Source of the DNA: Bacteroidaceae bacterium
GTDB taxonomy: Bacteria; Bacteroidota; Bacteroidia; Bacteroidales; Bacteroidaceae
Length of the DNA stretch: 53,879 bases
Assembly (NCBI GenBank): GCA_900770655.1
Contig: CAAGLA010000010.1
Location: forward strand, 1 to 53,879
Direction: 5' to 3'
Within the stretch, counting starts at the first letter, position 1. Each line of letters starts with the position of its first letter. Under the pieces are notes generated by a model. It was not told the DNA's origin. It made no database searches and saw only the letters and a program-made list of their open reading frames with translations. A program made the position numbers and the translations under genes. Below, in pieces: positions 7,025 to 15,419 of this stretch.

Positions 7025-9208
7025 ATGTCAAAACTGAGATTCGAAGTGGTAACAGCCGCTTTTGCTAAAAATGCGGTTGAGGTGCCAAACAGCGAGCAAC
7101 GTCCTTCGGAGTACTACGGGGCAAAGGTCTTTAACCGTGAAAAAATGTTCAAATACCTTCCAAAAGAGGTATACGGCAAGTTGATAGATGTAATAGACAA
7201 CGATGCCCCGCTCGACAGCTCAATAGCCGACAGCGTTGCCGAAGGAATGAAACGTTGGGCTGTAGAGAATGGTGCAACCCACTATACCCACTGGTTTCAC
7301 CCGCTCACCGAGACTACTGCCGAAAAACACGATGCTTTCATTGAACACGACGGCAAGGGTGGTGTACTCGAAGAGTTTTCGGGCAAGCTGCTTGTTCAGC
7401 AGGAACCCGACGCATCCTCATTCCCGAATGGCGGAATACGCAGTACATTCGAAGCACGAGGCTACAGCGCTTGGGACCCAACATCGCCGGCGTTTCTCAT
7501 AGACGACACTCTGTGTGTTCCCACTGTATTCATATCCTACACCGGCGAGGCTCTTGACTACAAGGCACCGCTATTGAAGTCGCTGCGTGCAGTAGACAAG
7601 GCAGCAACCGATGTGTGCCGTTACTTCGACAAGAATGTAAAAAAGGTGACAACATATTTAGGCTGGGAACAGGAATATTTCCTTGTAGATGAAGGTATGC
7701 TCCTTGCCCGCCCCGACCTATTGCTCACCGGCCGCACACTTATGGGGCACGACAGCGCAAAGAACCAGCAACTCGAGGACCACTATTTCGGTTCAATACC
7801 CAAACGTGTGGCAGCATTTATGAAGGAACTGGAAATTGAGGCTATGAAACTTGGCATTCCCGCCAAGACCTGCCACAACGAGGCGGCTCCCAACCAGTTC
7901 GAACTTGCGCCAATATACGAAGAGTGCAACCTTGCGGTCGACCATAATATGCTGATAATGGCACTTATGAAAGAGGTAGCTCGTCGTCACGGCTTCCGCG
8001 TGCTCCTGCACGAAAAGCCTTTCAAAGGTGTCAACGGTTCGGGAAAACACAACAACTGGTCGCTTGGAACCGATACCGGTGTACTTCTTATGGCTCCCGG
8101 AAAGAACGACAAGGATAACTTGCGTTTCATAACATTTGTGGTAAACACCCTTGCCGCAATATATCGCCATAACGGCCTTCTTAAGGCGAGCATAATGTCG
8201 GCAGCCAACGCACACCGCTTGGGCGCAGCCGAAGCGCCTCCGGCTATAATTTCGAGTTTCTTGGGTTCGCACCTCTCGTCGGTGCTCGACCACCTCGAAA
8301 AGACCGACGATGTCGTTAAAATACTTAGCAAGCGCGAACTGCGCCTGAACATCCCCTTTATTCCTGAACTGATGATAGACAACACAGACCGCAACAGAAC
8401 TTCGCCTTTTGCCTTCACCGGCAACCGCTTCGAATTCCGTGCGGTGGGAGCCGAAGCCAACTGCGCTTCGGCAATGATAGCCCTTAATACCGCTATGGCC
8501 GAACAGCTCACAATCTTCAAACGCGAAGTAGATGCACTCATTGAGAAAGGTGTCGGCAAGGAAGATGCTCTTGTTAAAATAATTCGCAAATACATAAAGT
8601 ACAGCAAGCCTGTACGTTTCGACGGCAATGGCTACAGCGACGAGTGGCGCCGCGAAGCATCGCGCCGCGGTCTCGATTGCGAGTCGAGCGCCCCACTTGT
8701 GTTCGACCGTTATCTCGACAAAGAGAGTGTGAAGATGTTCCGCGAAATGGAAGTGATGACAGAAACAGAACTTCGCGCACGCAACGAGATAAAATGGGAA
8801 ATGTATACAAAAAAAATACAGATAGAGGCGCGTGTGCTTGGCGACCTAGCCCTTAACCACATTATACCCACAGCAACAAAGTATCAAAGCTCTTTGCTCG
8901 ATAACATAATTAAGATGGAACAGGTTATAGGTAAAGAGGAAGGCGATAGCCTCTCATCGGAAAACATATCCCTTGTAAAGGAAATGGCCGTTCACGTTGC
9001 AGAGATACGTCGCCTTGTTGCCGAACTTGTAGAACGCCGTAAAGTCGCAAACCGAATAGTTTCCGAACGCGACAAGGCTATAGCCTACCACGACACCGTT
9101 GCTCCTATGCTCGAAGCCATACGCTCACACATAGACAAACTTGAACTTGTTGTCGATAATGAACTATGGACATTGCCTAAGTATAGGGAACTGTTGTTCA
9201 TAGTATAA
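7025..9208 (+). CDS. Glutamine synthetase type III (GSIII)
   Basis: A 727-residue cytosolic enzyme that makes glutamine from glutamate, ammonia and ATP, the main ammonia-assimilating synthetase type of Bacteroidales. Length and motifs fit GSIII, not the shorter GSI or GSII: NGGIRSTFEARGYSAWDP near 137-154, EQEYFLVDE near 216-224, NEAAPNQFELAPIYEE near 285-300 and NGSGKHNNWS near 336-345. The C-terminal third is helical and specific to type III. It has its own promoter. A weak reading frame for a small membrane protein follows before the next terminator. Confidence 0.95.
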   Translation: MSKLRFEVVTAAFAKNAVEVPNSEQRPSEYYGAKVFNREKMFKYLPKEVYGKLIDVIDNDAPLDSSIADSVAEGMKRWAVENGATHYTHWFHPLTETTAEKHDAFIEHDGKGGVLEEFSGKLLVQQEPDASSFPNGGIRSTFEARGYSAWDPTSPAFLIDDTLCVPTVFISYTGEALDYKAPLLKSLRAVDKAATDVCRYFDKNVKKVTTYLGWEQEYFLVDEGMLLARPDLLLTGRTLMGHDSAKNQQLEDHYFGSIPKRVAAFMKELEIEAMKLGIPAKTCHNEAAPNQFELAPIYEECNLAVDHNMLIMALMKEVARRHGFRVLLHEKPFKGVNGSGKHNNWSLGTDTGVLLMAPGKNDKDNLRFITFVVNTLAAIYRHNGLLKASIMSAANAHRLGAAEAPPAIISSFLGSHLSSVLDHLEKTDDVVKILSKRELRLNIPFIPELMIDNTDRNRTSPFAFTGNRFEFRAVGAEANCASAMIALNTAMAEQLTIFKREVDALIEKGVGKEDALVKIIRKYIKYSKPVRFDGNGYSDEWRREASRRGLDCESSAPLVFDRYLDKESVKMFREMEVMTETELRARNEIKWEMYTKKIQIEARVLGDLALNHIIPTATKYQSSLLDNIIKMEQVIGKEEGDSLSSENISLVKEMAVHVAEIRRLVAELVERRKVANRIVSERDKAIAYHDTVAPMLEAIRSHIDKLELVVDNELWTLPKYRELLFIV

Positions 9209-9322
9209 AGGACAACTTCCGGCGTTTATTTTCAGTTAATGGATTTAAAAAGTATTTAGCAGAAGCAATCTAGCAGAAGCAATCGGTACAATGGTACTGG
9301 TGCTAAGGATGCTGTTCTTTAT

Positions 9323-9505
9323 ATGGTATTCCAAGTTATAGGCGCAATAGTGGGCGCAGCAGTCCTTTATCTGTGTACTACTACAAGCGGTGAGGCTATA
9401 GCCGGTACAGGTGCGAATGCTTGTCAGCCGGGTGTGGAACTTATGGGTGCTCTGCTTGCAGCCGGTATATGGAAAATCCTCTATTGGGACAAATGCGAAA
9501 AATAA
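9323..9505 (+). CDS. Possible 60-residue membrane protein
   Basis: A short frame with one or two hydrophobic segments (VIGAIVGAAVLYLC near 5-18 and MGALLAAGIWKILYW near 41-55) and a glycine/alanine-rich middle. It lies between glnN and a good terminator (9525-9557), which supports transcription through it. The start is uncertain: the frame stays open upstream and a copy of AGCAGAAGCAATC is repeated just before it. I do not recognise a family. Confidence 0.4.
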   Translation: MVFQVIGAIVGAAVLYLCTTTSGEAIAGTGANACQPGVELMGALLAAGIWKILYWDKCEK

Positions 9506-9524
9506 ATAAATATTCTGTGACCAT

Positions 9525-9557
9525 AAAACGGAAAGCTGCGGCTTTCCGTTTTTTTTT
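9525..9557 (+). terminator. Terminator before ribE
   Basis: AAAACGGAAAGC (9525-9536), loop TGCG, GCTTTCCGTTTT (9541-9552), then a T run: a textbook Rho-independent terminator ending the glnN side. Confidence 0.85.
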
Positions 9558-9586
9558 ATTAATTGCCGGCTGTATGCAAATTCTGT

Positions 9587-9617
9587 TTTGCATTGTCACT
9601 ATTTATGAGTATCTTCG
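9587..9617 (+). promoter_or_regulatory. Promoter of the ribE operon
   Basis: TTTG (9587-9590), exactly 19 bases, TATCTTCG (9610-9617), about 30 bases before ribE. Another example of the TTCG form. Confidence 0.75.
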
Positions 9618-9647
9618 CCGGAGATAATTATTGTAAATGTTAGAATT

Positions 9648-10247
9648 ATGTTTTCGGGAATTGTTGAAGAATTTGCAACTGTTGTATCTCTTGTGCGCGA
9701 GCAGGGTAATTTGCATCTGACATTGACCTGTTCTTTTGTAAACGAACTGAAGATTGACCAGAGTGTCGCTCACAACGGTGTCTGCCTGACTGTGGTGGAC
9801 ATTAAAGAGAACGAATATACAGTAACGGCTATGCAGGAGACGTTGCAACGCTCAAATATTGGCTTGCTCAAGGTTGGAGACAAGGTAAACGTTGAGCGCA
9901 GTATGATGATGAACGGCCGTCTCGACGGGCATATAGTACAGGGCCACGTAGATGAAACTGCCGAATGTATATCGGTGCGCGACACCGACGGCAGTTGGTA
10001 CTATACCTTCCGCTATCGCCGCGACGACGAAATGGCGGCTAAGGGTTATCTCACAGTAGACAAGGGGTCGGTTACGGTAAATGGCGTGAGCCTCACCGTG
10101 TGCGAACCTACCGACGATACATTCTCTGTGGCAATTATACCATACACATACGAGCATACCAATTTCCACACCATATCGGTTGGTACGGTCGTGAATATTG
10201 AGTTCGATATAATTGGCAAATATATTGCCCGTATAATCAAACGTTGA
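9648..10247 (+). CDS. Riboflavin synthase, alpha subunit
   Basis: A 199-residue enzyme that dismutates two 6,7-dimethyl-8-ribityllumazine molecules into riboflavin. The N terminus MFSGIVEE is diagnostic. The two internally duplicated lumazine-binding halves are visible, each with the NGVxLTV signature (NGVCLTV near 44 and NGVSLTV near 147), and the protein ends in the usual trimer-forming tail. It heads a plus-strand operon, and its TGA shares a base with the likely next start. The rest of the riboflavin pathway is not in the window. Flavin supply and the FMN-dependent nitroreductase behind it make a natural pair. Confidence 0.95.
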   Translation: MFSGIVEEFATVVSLVREQGNLHLTLTCSFVNELKIDQSVAHNGVCLTVVDIKENEYTVTAMQETLQRSNIGLLKVGDKVNVERSMMMNGRLDGHIVQGHVDETAECISVRDTDGSWYYTFRYRRDDEMAAKGYLTVDKGSVTVNGVSLTVCEPTDDTFSVAIIPYTYEHTNFHTISVGTVVNIEFDIIGKYIARIIKR

Positions 10248-10795
10248 TGCTTGATATGAAGAGTTTTCTGGAATTGGCCGAATCTCGTCAGAGTGACCGT
10301 GCATACGAGCCCGGCAGAAGGATAGAGCGTGCAGTGCTGGAGCGTATCCTGAAGGCAGGGCAGTTGGCCCCTTCGGCCTGCAACGGACAACCGTGGCACT
10401 TTACTGTTGTAACAGACCCTGAATTGCTGGTGGAGGTTGGCAAGGCTACGTCGAGCTTGGGAATGAACAAGTTTGTAAAAGATGCTGCAGCTCTTGTTCT
10501 CATAACGCTCGAACCAACTAACATTACATCGAAACTCGGTTCAGGAATTAAGGACAAGGATTTTCCCATAATGGATTTGGGAATAGCATCGGCATACATT
10601 ACACTTGCGGCCGAAGATGAGGGCGTAGGCAGCTGTATCCTCGGCTGGTTCGACGAAAAGCGGGTTAAAGAGCTTGCCGGTATTCCTACCAAACGTCGCC
10701 TGATGCTCATTGTATCGCTGGGATATGCCGCAAAGCCTAAACGCAAGAAGGTGCGTAAGGAGTGGGACAAGGTTGTTTCATTTGAAAAATATTGA
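10247..10795 (+). CDS. Nitroreductase family FMN oxidoreductase
   Basis: About 182 residues. Nitroreductases bind FMN and reduce a range of substrates with NAD(P)H; the natural substrate here is unknown. Family features: ESRQSDRAYEPG near the N terminus, SACNGQPWHF near 44-53, the DLGIASAYITLAAEDEG helix and GSCILGWFD near 125-135. The start at 10247 overlaps the ribE stop by one base; an ATG at 10256 gives a more typical N terminus (MKSFLELAE) and is equally possible. It is tightly coupled to ribE and followed 3 bases later by the next gene. Confidence 0.88.
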   Translation: MLDMKSFLELAESRQSDRAYEPGRRIERAVLERILKAGQLAPSACNGQPWHFTVVTDPELLVEVGKATSSLGMNKFVKDAAALVLITLEPTNITSKLGSGIKDKDFPIMDLGIASAYITLAAEDEGVGSCILGWFDEKRVKELAGIPTKRRLMLIVSLGYAAKPKRKKVRKEWDKVVSFEKY

Positions 10796-10798
10796 TAA

Positions 10799-11158
10799 AT
10801 GAGAGCTTTGTTGTATTTCTTTATCTTTGTGGCTGTTGTACTCTTCATAGGTTACAAGACCTGCCCCGAAAAAAGAGCGCACGTTGAAAAAATATCATCG
10901 GTGGTTTCCGGGGCTGTGCAGGCCGAAGCTGAAGAACGCGGTGTGCTTGCCACAGCAGCTGCCAATGCAGTGCTCTCTACCGATTTGGTTACAGCCTCTA
11001 TTGGTAAATTGCTTATTATAGAAGACTACGGTTTCTTTTCGCTGGGGAAAATAATATGGAACGAAAAGGAGTATTACCTCTCTTTAGGGGCAATGAACAC
11101 GGTCTTCTGCTTTTCAAGTGAAATGTTACAAGAGAAATTAGATGAAATAATAGAATAG
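10799..11158 (+). CDS. Unknown protein with N-terminal membrane anchor
   Basis: 119 residues with one N-terminal hydrophobic segment (about 3-20) ending in YKTCPEK, then a soluble domain containing IIEDYGFFSLGKI and NTVFCFSSE. The arrangement resembles small DUF4359-like proteins, but I do not claim membership. It starts 3 bases after the nitroreductase and ends 3 bases before the NifX-like gene, so it is a firm member of the operon. No catalytic motif is visible. Confidence 0.72.
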   Translation: MRALLYFFIFVAVVLFIGYKTCPEKRAHVEKISSVVSGAVQAEAEERGVLATAAANAVLSTDLVTASIGKLLIIEDYGFFSLGKIIWNEKEYYLSLGAMNTVFCFSSEMLQEKLDEIIE

Positions 11159-11161
11159 AAT

Positions 11162-11515
11162 ATGAAAATTGCAGTTCCTACAAGAAACGGTGTTGTCGAT
11201 GACCATTTCGGGCATTGTGAATACTATACAATATTTACAGTGAATGGCGGTGAGGTTAAGATGAAAGAGATTCTTCCTTCGCCGCAAGGTTGCGGGTGCA
11301 AGTCGGGTATTGTACTTGTTTTGCGCCAAAAGGGTGTTCAGGTTATGCTTGCCGGTAACATTGGTGCCGGTGCTATGAATGTACTGCGCAGCAACGGTAT
11401 AGAGGTGTTGCGCGGTTGCAGCGGCAGAGTAGACGAGCTGGTATCGGCATATCTTGCCGGTGAGGTGAAAGATAACGGTGAGGTTTGCGACCATCACGAG
11501 TGCTCCGGCCATTAA
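11162..11515 (+). CDS. NifX/NifB-C-like (dinitrogenase FeMo-cofactor family) protein
   Basis: 117 residues of the dinitrogenase iron-molybdenum cofactor biosynthesis fold, seen in MKIAVPTRNGVVDDHFGHC, the GCGC motif near 40-43 and VQVMLAGNIGAGAM near 60-73. It ends in a Cys/His-rich tail (CDHHECSGH) that could bind metal. Stand-alone members occur in many anaerobes without nitrogenase and are thought to bind iron-sulfur or other metal clusters; the role here is unknown. No nif genes are nearby. Its start is 3 bases from the preceding stop. Confidence 0.85.
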   Translation: MKIAVPTRNGVVDDHFGHCEYYTIFTVNGGEVKMKEILPSPQGCGCKSGIVLVLRQKGVQVMLAGNIGAGAMNVLRSNGIEVLRGCSGRVDELVSAYLAGEVKDNGEVCDHHECSGH

Positions 11516-11526
11516 AACAGAATTCT

Positions 11527-12105
11527 ATGGTAAACAACGTATATCTGGAAAACTTTGAAAGCCGCATAACAGAGGAACTCTTGCGTCTGTGCAAGCAGTA
11601 CGAGGTTCTCGACGGCACATTGCTTGCTACCGAAGATATAAACGCCCGTTGGCAGGCTTTTGCACCGGAATATATGGCCGATGCTGTGCCCAATATTGCT
11701 TCGTACCCTACAGTTGCTATTGCTTGGGCAGGTTATGTAGGCATTGCTGTGGCGCATCTGTGGGACAGTGATTGGGCTGCCCACAGCAAAGATGAATACA
11801 AATCGCTTTATGGCCCTGCCGGCTTCGACGATATGGATGAAAATATAGTGCAGAATGTTCTTGGCTTTCACTTGGAATCGCGTGAGGCGAAATCTATTGA
11901 ACAGATGATGCGCAGGCTTGGCGAAACTGCTCTCACTCTTATACGTCGTGAGAATATTGAGCCGCAGTCGCCTATGGCATTCCACATATATGCCCGTGTT
12001 GTTAAGGTGATGTTCCGTATTGGTGCGGCCATTGAACTCAAACGTTTGGGCTATAAGTTCGAGCAGGTGAATTTGCCGGGCTTGGGAGGTTCTGCTGAGT
12101 GCTGA
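11527..12105 (+). CDS. Unknown helical protein, last gene of the ribE operon
   Basis: 192 residues from the ATG at 11527; an earlier ATG at 11485 would overlap the NifX-like gene by 31 bases and adds a basic tail that looks unreal. The sequence is mostly helical and soluble, with a hydrophobic stretch YPTVAIAWAGYVGIAVAHLW near 58-77 and a Met/Arg-rich helix near 125. I do not recognise the family. It begins 11 bases after the NifX-like stop and is probably co-transcribed. Confidence 0.75.
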   Translation: MVNNVYLENFESRITEELLRLCKQYEVLDGTLLATEDINARWQAFAPEYMADAVPNIASYPTVAIAWAGYVGIAVAHLWDSDWAAHSKDEYKSLYGPAGFDDMDENIVQNVLGFHLESREAKSIEQMMRRLGETALTLIRRENIEPQSPMAFHIYARVVKVMFRIGAAIELKRLGYKFEQVNLPGLGGSAEC

Positions 12106-12156
12106 TAGAATTTTCAGGCTCAACGGAACTCTATTGTGCAGTTTCGGTTGAAATAT

Positions 12157-13299
12157 TTAGCTTACAAATATTTTTGTCGGGCGGAACTTTGACATTACCC
12201 ATACAAGTGCAGCGCTTATAGTTGCTGTTGTTATGGTTGCAAGCGCTATGCGCAAAATATAGGGCAGTTCGGGAATGTCGAATAGGTCGTAACAGAGGAA
12301 AGTGAATGTAAAATGGCATAGATAGACCCCGAATGTGAACTTAGCAGCCTTAGATAGCCATTTCCGTGGTCTGGTGTTCTGCATTTGCGCTGTTACGAAT
12401 ATGGGGAAAGTCATCATAAACACATTTATTCCGGTGAAGTACCAAAGTATCTCCAAGTAGGCGTAGTTGCCGGGGAAATATTCATTTGTCACCACATAAC
12501 CTACAGACGTTATCGCGTAGCCCACTGCGAACATAGGCAGGCATATAGCCATAGTCTTCTTACGGCTCCATTTTAGCGGGTATCTCTTCAGGTAGTATGC
12601 GAGTATAATGTAACCTATGAACCCCGATATATAATAGAACGTGCCGTATACATTCCAGTCACACTCTCCCAGCAACCCTGTGTGCCCGTAATTTCCGGCA
12701 TACCCCAGAGCGGGTGCCACCATTTTTATGTATGGCAGAAAAAGCGTGAATCCCCAAATATAAAGTATTGTCTTAATCTCTTTCCTTGTTGCTTGTGTGA
12801 GCCAGCTGTTTATTATCGGCATTACTATGTATAGCCCAATGAGCATATATAGGTACCAGAGTGGAGTGGTATCGAAGTTGAAATTGAAGATGAATGTGCA
12901 GAGCCTTTGAACGAGTGTCGCAGCGGTGTAGTCGCCTACCGACAGTTGCGGGTTGGCTGTGCCGGGGTTCAGCACGGTGAAATATATGAATGCCATAAGC
13001 GGCAATGCCAGCGACCAGAAAACTAACGGTGCAATAATGCGGCCAATACGTTTCTTGTAGAACCCGTCTATAGTTGTTCCGCTTTTTATGGGCAACAGCA
13101 ATACGGCTGTCATCATTGCAAAAAGCGGTACACTGGGGCGTGCAAGGCTGCCGGCGAATACTCCTGTGAGAAACATTTCTCGGTTAGCGTCGAAATGTGC
13201 AACGAATGGGTCGCAACAGTGTGCAAACACAACCAGCCCGCAGGCAATGACACGCAAAAGGTCTATCCAGCCTATATTTTCTTTCCCGTTATGTGGCAT
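12157..13299 (-). CDS. Acyltransferase family 3 membrane protein
   Basis: 380 residues with about ten hydrophobic segments. The N terminus WIDLLRVIACGLVVFAH carries the conserved Arg and His of the OafA/Acyl_transf_3 family (IDxLRxxA...H). Such proteins move acetyl or other acyl groups onto surface polysaccharides or lipids in the inner membrane; the acceptor cannot be read from sequence. It is a single gene with its own promoter, whose upstream element lies inside the terminator of the FadL gene (13346-13396). Confidence 0.88.
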   Translation of the reverse strand: MPHNGKENIGWIDLLRVIACGLVVFAHCCDPFVAHFDANREMFLTGVFAGSLARPSVPLFAMMTAVLLLPIKSGTTIDGFYKKRIGRIIAPLVFWSLALPLMAFIYFTVLNPGTANPQLSVGDYTAATLVQRLCTFIFNFNFDTTPLWYLYMLIGLYIVMPIINSWLTQATRKEIKTILYIWGFTLFLPYIKMVAPALGYAGNYGHTGLLGECDWNVYGTFYYISGFIGYIILAYYLKRYPLKWSRKKTMAICLPMFAVGYAITSVGYVVTNEYFPGNYAYLEILWYFTGINVFMMTFPIFVTAQMQNTRPRKWLSKAAKFTFGVYLCHFTFTFLCYDLFDIPELPYILRIALATITTATISAALVWVMSKFRPTKIFVS

Positions 13300-13326
13300 A
13301 GCAGTTTGAATTTATATCTTCCACAG

Positions 13327-13357
13327 CAAAGATAATTCATATTCTATTACAAACAAA
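13327..13357 (-). promoter_or_regulatory. Acyltransferase promoter overlapping a terminator
   Basis: Minus-strand TTTG (13354-13357), 19 bases, TATCTTTG (13327-13334). The upstream element and part of the spacer are the distal arm of the neighbouring terminator hairpin. Confidence 0.7.
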
Positions 13358-13396
13358 CAGGGGTGGCTTTTAAGGCCACCCCTGTTTGTTTGTAAT
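13346..13396 (-). terminator. Terminator of the FadL-family gene
   Basis: A 22-base perfect stem (ATTACAAACAAACAGGGGTG...) around TTTTAAG, ending 10 bases past the gene's stop. Confidence 0.85.
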
Positions 13397-13406
13397 TATG
13401 TTTGTA

Positions 13407-14720
13407 TTAGAAACGGAAGTCAACACCTACGGTTGCATTGTGTGTCTTGCGAATGTAGCTTGAACCGTTCAACTTGTTTGTGTCGTGTGCATAGTTCGCA
13501 TAGCAGTAACCGATGTTGAGATCAATATTCTCGTTGATGCTGTACTTTGCACCCAGACCTGTCATAAATGAGTCGTTAATGAAGCCGAGGTCGCTTGTGT
13601 AAGTATCTGTGATACCGAAATCGCTGTACTGTATACCTGCCGAAAGAAGAAGGTTCTTTGTTACGTTGAACTCAACACCTGCCAAAAGCTCGTATGTGTT
13701 GCGGTCGAGGTTTACGTTGTTGTCGGCACCGCCGAGGAGTGACTCAACCTTTGCATCCTTGTCGAAGTAGTATGTTGCACCAACCATTGCCTTGAAGCAA
13801 GATGTTGCCTGCCAAGAACCTGCGAGTGAAAGCATTGCAGGAGCATCGCTGCGCAATGTCTGTCCGTTCTGGAGTGTAGCAAGTCTGCTAAGTGCAGGCA
13901 TAGCCTGTGAAAGTGCACCAATCTTTCCGTCGAGGTTGCCGTCGCCGCCGAGCATTGGAGCCAAGAGTTCGCTCTCGAACTTGTCGGTCTCGTTCTCTAC
14001 GTTTGTAACTGCGCGGAACTCATACTTTGCAGCAAAGTTGAAGTCGCCAATCTTGTAGTCAACGCCAATAACAGGAGCGAAAGCTATACCTGTCTGTGTG
14101 AGGTCGAGGTCAAGAAGCTTGCCAACAGCACCGGCCTGTGGGTGTACTGCTGTAATGGCACCTGAGTAGTTTGCGCTTGTGTAGTTGCCACGAACACCGG
14201 CATAAACCGACCAGTTGTCCGAAATCTTGTAAGCGGCACCAAGCTGGAGCGAGAATACATACTGTGTAGACTCGAAAGCCGATGTTGCGTTGAGACCCTG
14301 AGCTGCTACCAAGCCTGCGCCCATTGCGTCAAAAGCGGGAAGACCGTCGTTGAACTGTGCGTTACCGCCACCGCCGGGAATACCGAAGAAACCGCTGAAT
14401 GTCCAGTCACCTGTCTTGTAGGCTGCGAAAAGAGTAGGCATACAGGGTACATAAACTTCACCTTTGTACGATTTGCCTGTGAGTGCGCTCTCCACGTCAC
14501 GGTCTTGCCAAATCATCTGCCAGTTTGCAGAAAGTGCCCAACCCTCTTTGAAGAAAGCAGTACCGGCCGGGTTGAAGTAGATAGCATCGGTCTCGAGTGA
14601 AGCATAGCGAGCCGGGTTGCGTACAAATGCCGAGTGCTGGTTTGTGTTTGTCAATAGACCACCTGCAAATGTTGTGAGTGCAAGTGATGCAAAAACGATA
14701 GTTGAGAAAATTCTTTTCAT
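13407..14720 (-). CDS. FadL/OmpP1 family outer membrane protein
   Basis: 437 residues. It has a signal peptide (cleavage near residue 19, after TTFAG), then the family's N-terminal region with NTNQHSAFVRNPARYASLETDAIYFNPAGTAF-type features: the NPA motif and the FNPAGT plug segment. The rest alternates like a beta-barrel and ends in the aromatic FRF needed for barrel assembly. Family members take up hydrophobic compounds such as fatty acids across the outer membrane; the substrate is not determined. It is monocistronic, with its own promoter and terminator. Confidence 0.9.
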   Translation of the reverse strand: MKRIFSTIVFASLALTTFAGGLLTNTNQHSAFVRNPARYASLETDAIYFNPAGTAFFKEGWALSANWQMIWQDRDVESALTGKSYKGEVYVPCMPTLFAAYKTGDWTFSGFFGIPGGGGNAQFNDGLPAFDAMGAGLVAAQGLNATSAFESTQYVFSLQLGAAYKISDNWSVYAGVRGNYTSANYSGAITAVHPQAGAVGKLLDLDLTQTGIAFAPVIGVDYKIGDFNFAAKYEFRAVTNVENETDKFESELLAPMLGGDGNLDGKIGALSQAMPALSRLATLQNGQTLRSDAPAMLSLAGSWQATSCFKAMVGATYYFDKDAKVESLLGGADNNVNLDRNTYELLAGVEFNVTKNLLLSAGIQYSDFGITDTYTSDLGFINDSFMTGLGAKYSINENIDLNIGYCYANYAHDTNKLNGSSYIRKTHNATVGVDFRF

Positions 14721-14774
14721 AATAATGATATTAAAATGTTTCTACTATAATTATCTCTCTTAATTTTTGTTGCA

Positions 14775-14804
14775 CAAAAGTATTCAATTTGTGCAATAGA
14801 CAAA
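14775..14804 (-). promoter_or_regulatory. Promoter of the FadL-family gene
   Basis: Minus-strand TTTG (14801-14804), 18 bases, TACTTTTG (14775-14782), about 55 bases before the start codon. Confidence 0.65.
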
Positions 14805-14886
14805 AGCTAATTTAAAAATTTAACGTAAAAATGGCGTAAAATCTATTCTTTTTGTACAAAATGTTCAATATATACACTTTTTTAAG

Positions 14887-14929
14887 AAAAAAGATGACGG
14901 CGAGAAAATGTTTCAGCCGTCATCTTTTC
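14887..14929 (-). terminator. Terminator of the tkt-rpiB operon
   Basis: AAAGATGACGGC pairs with GCCGTCATCTTT; the minus strand then runs into a T-rich stretch. It lies about 55 bases past the rpiB stop. Confidence 0.8.
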
Positions 14930-14984
14930 ATCATAAACCTAAATTGAATATTCTCCTTAATATATAATAAGGTATATGAACTTT

Positions 14985-15419
14985 TTATTTTACAGGAATT
15001 GCATCAATGCGTGCTTGGTGCCTTCCCCCCTCGAATGGAGTGGTGAGGAATGTTTCGACACACTCTTTGGCACTGGCTGTTTCAATGAAACGCCCGGGCA
15101 TAACCATTACATTAGCATCGTTGTGCTGGCGTGCGAGTGCTGCAATTTCGGGCATCCAGCATAGTGCGCTGCGAATAGCGTTGTGGTGGTTTAGTGTCAT
15201 ATTAATGCCGTTGCCTGTACCGCAAATAGCAATGCCTGTGGCAAGTTCGCCTCTCTCTATCGCTGCTGCAAGGGCGTGGGCAAATTCCGGGTAGTTGCAA
15301 CTTTCTGTGCTGTTTGTACCAAAGTCCACAAAGTCGTATCCCATATCTTTGAGCCACTCCTTTACCTGCTCTTTAAGAGGGTAGCCAGCGTGGTCGCTTG
15401 CAAGTCCTATTGTTTTCAT
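14985..15419 (-). CDS. Ribose-5-phosphate isomerase B
   Basis: A 144-residue cytosolic enzyme interconverting ribose-5-phosphate and ribulose-5-phosphate. Motifs SDHAGYPLKE at the N terminus and CGTGNGI near 66-72 (catalytic Cys) are those of RpiB/LacAB. Its ATG overlaps the transketolase stop by one base (TAATG), so translation is probably coupled. Together the two genes cover adjacent steps of the non-oxidative pentose phosphate pathway. Confidence 0.94.
   Translation of the reverse strand: MKTIGLASDHAGYPLKEQVKEWLKDMGYDFVDFGTNSTESCNYPEFAHALAAAIERGELATGIAICGTGNGINMTLNHHNAIRSALCWMPEIAALARQHNDANVMVMPGRFIETASAKECVETFLTTPFEGGRHQARIDAIPVK

Noticed and set aside
11162..11515. Nitrogen fixation gene
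   Set aside because: The fold is NifX/NifB-C-like, but no nif gene is near and stand-alone members occur in non-fixing anaerobes.
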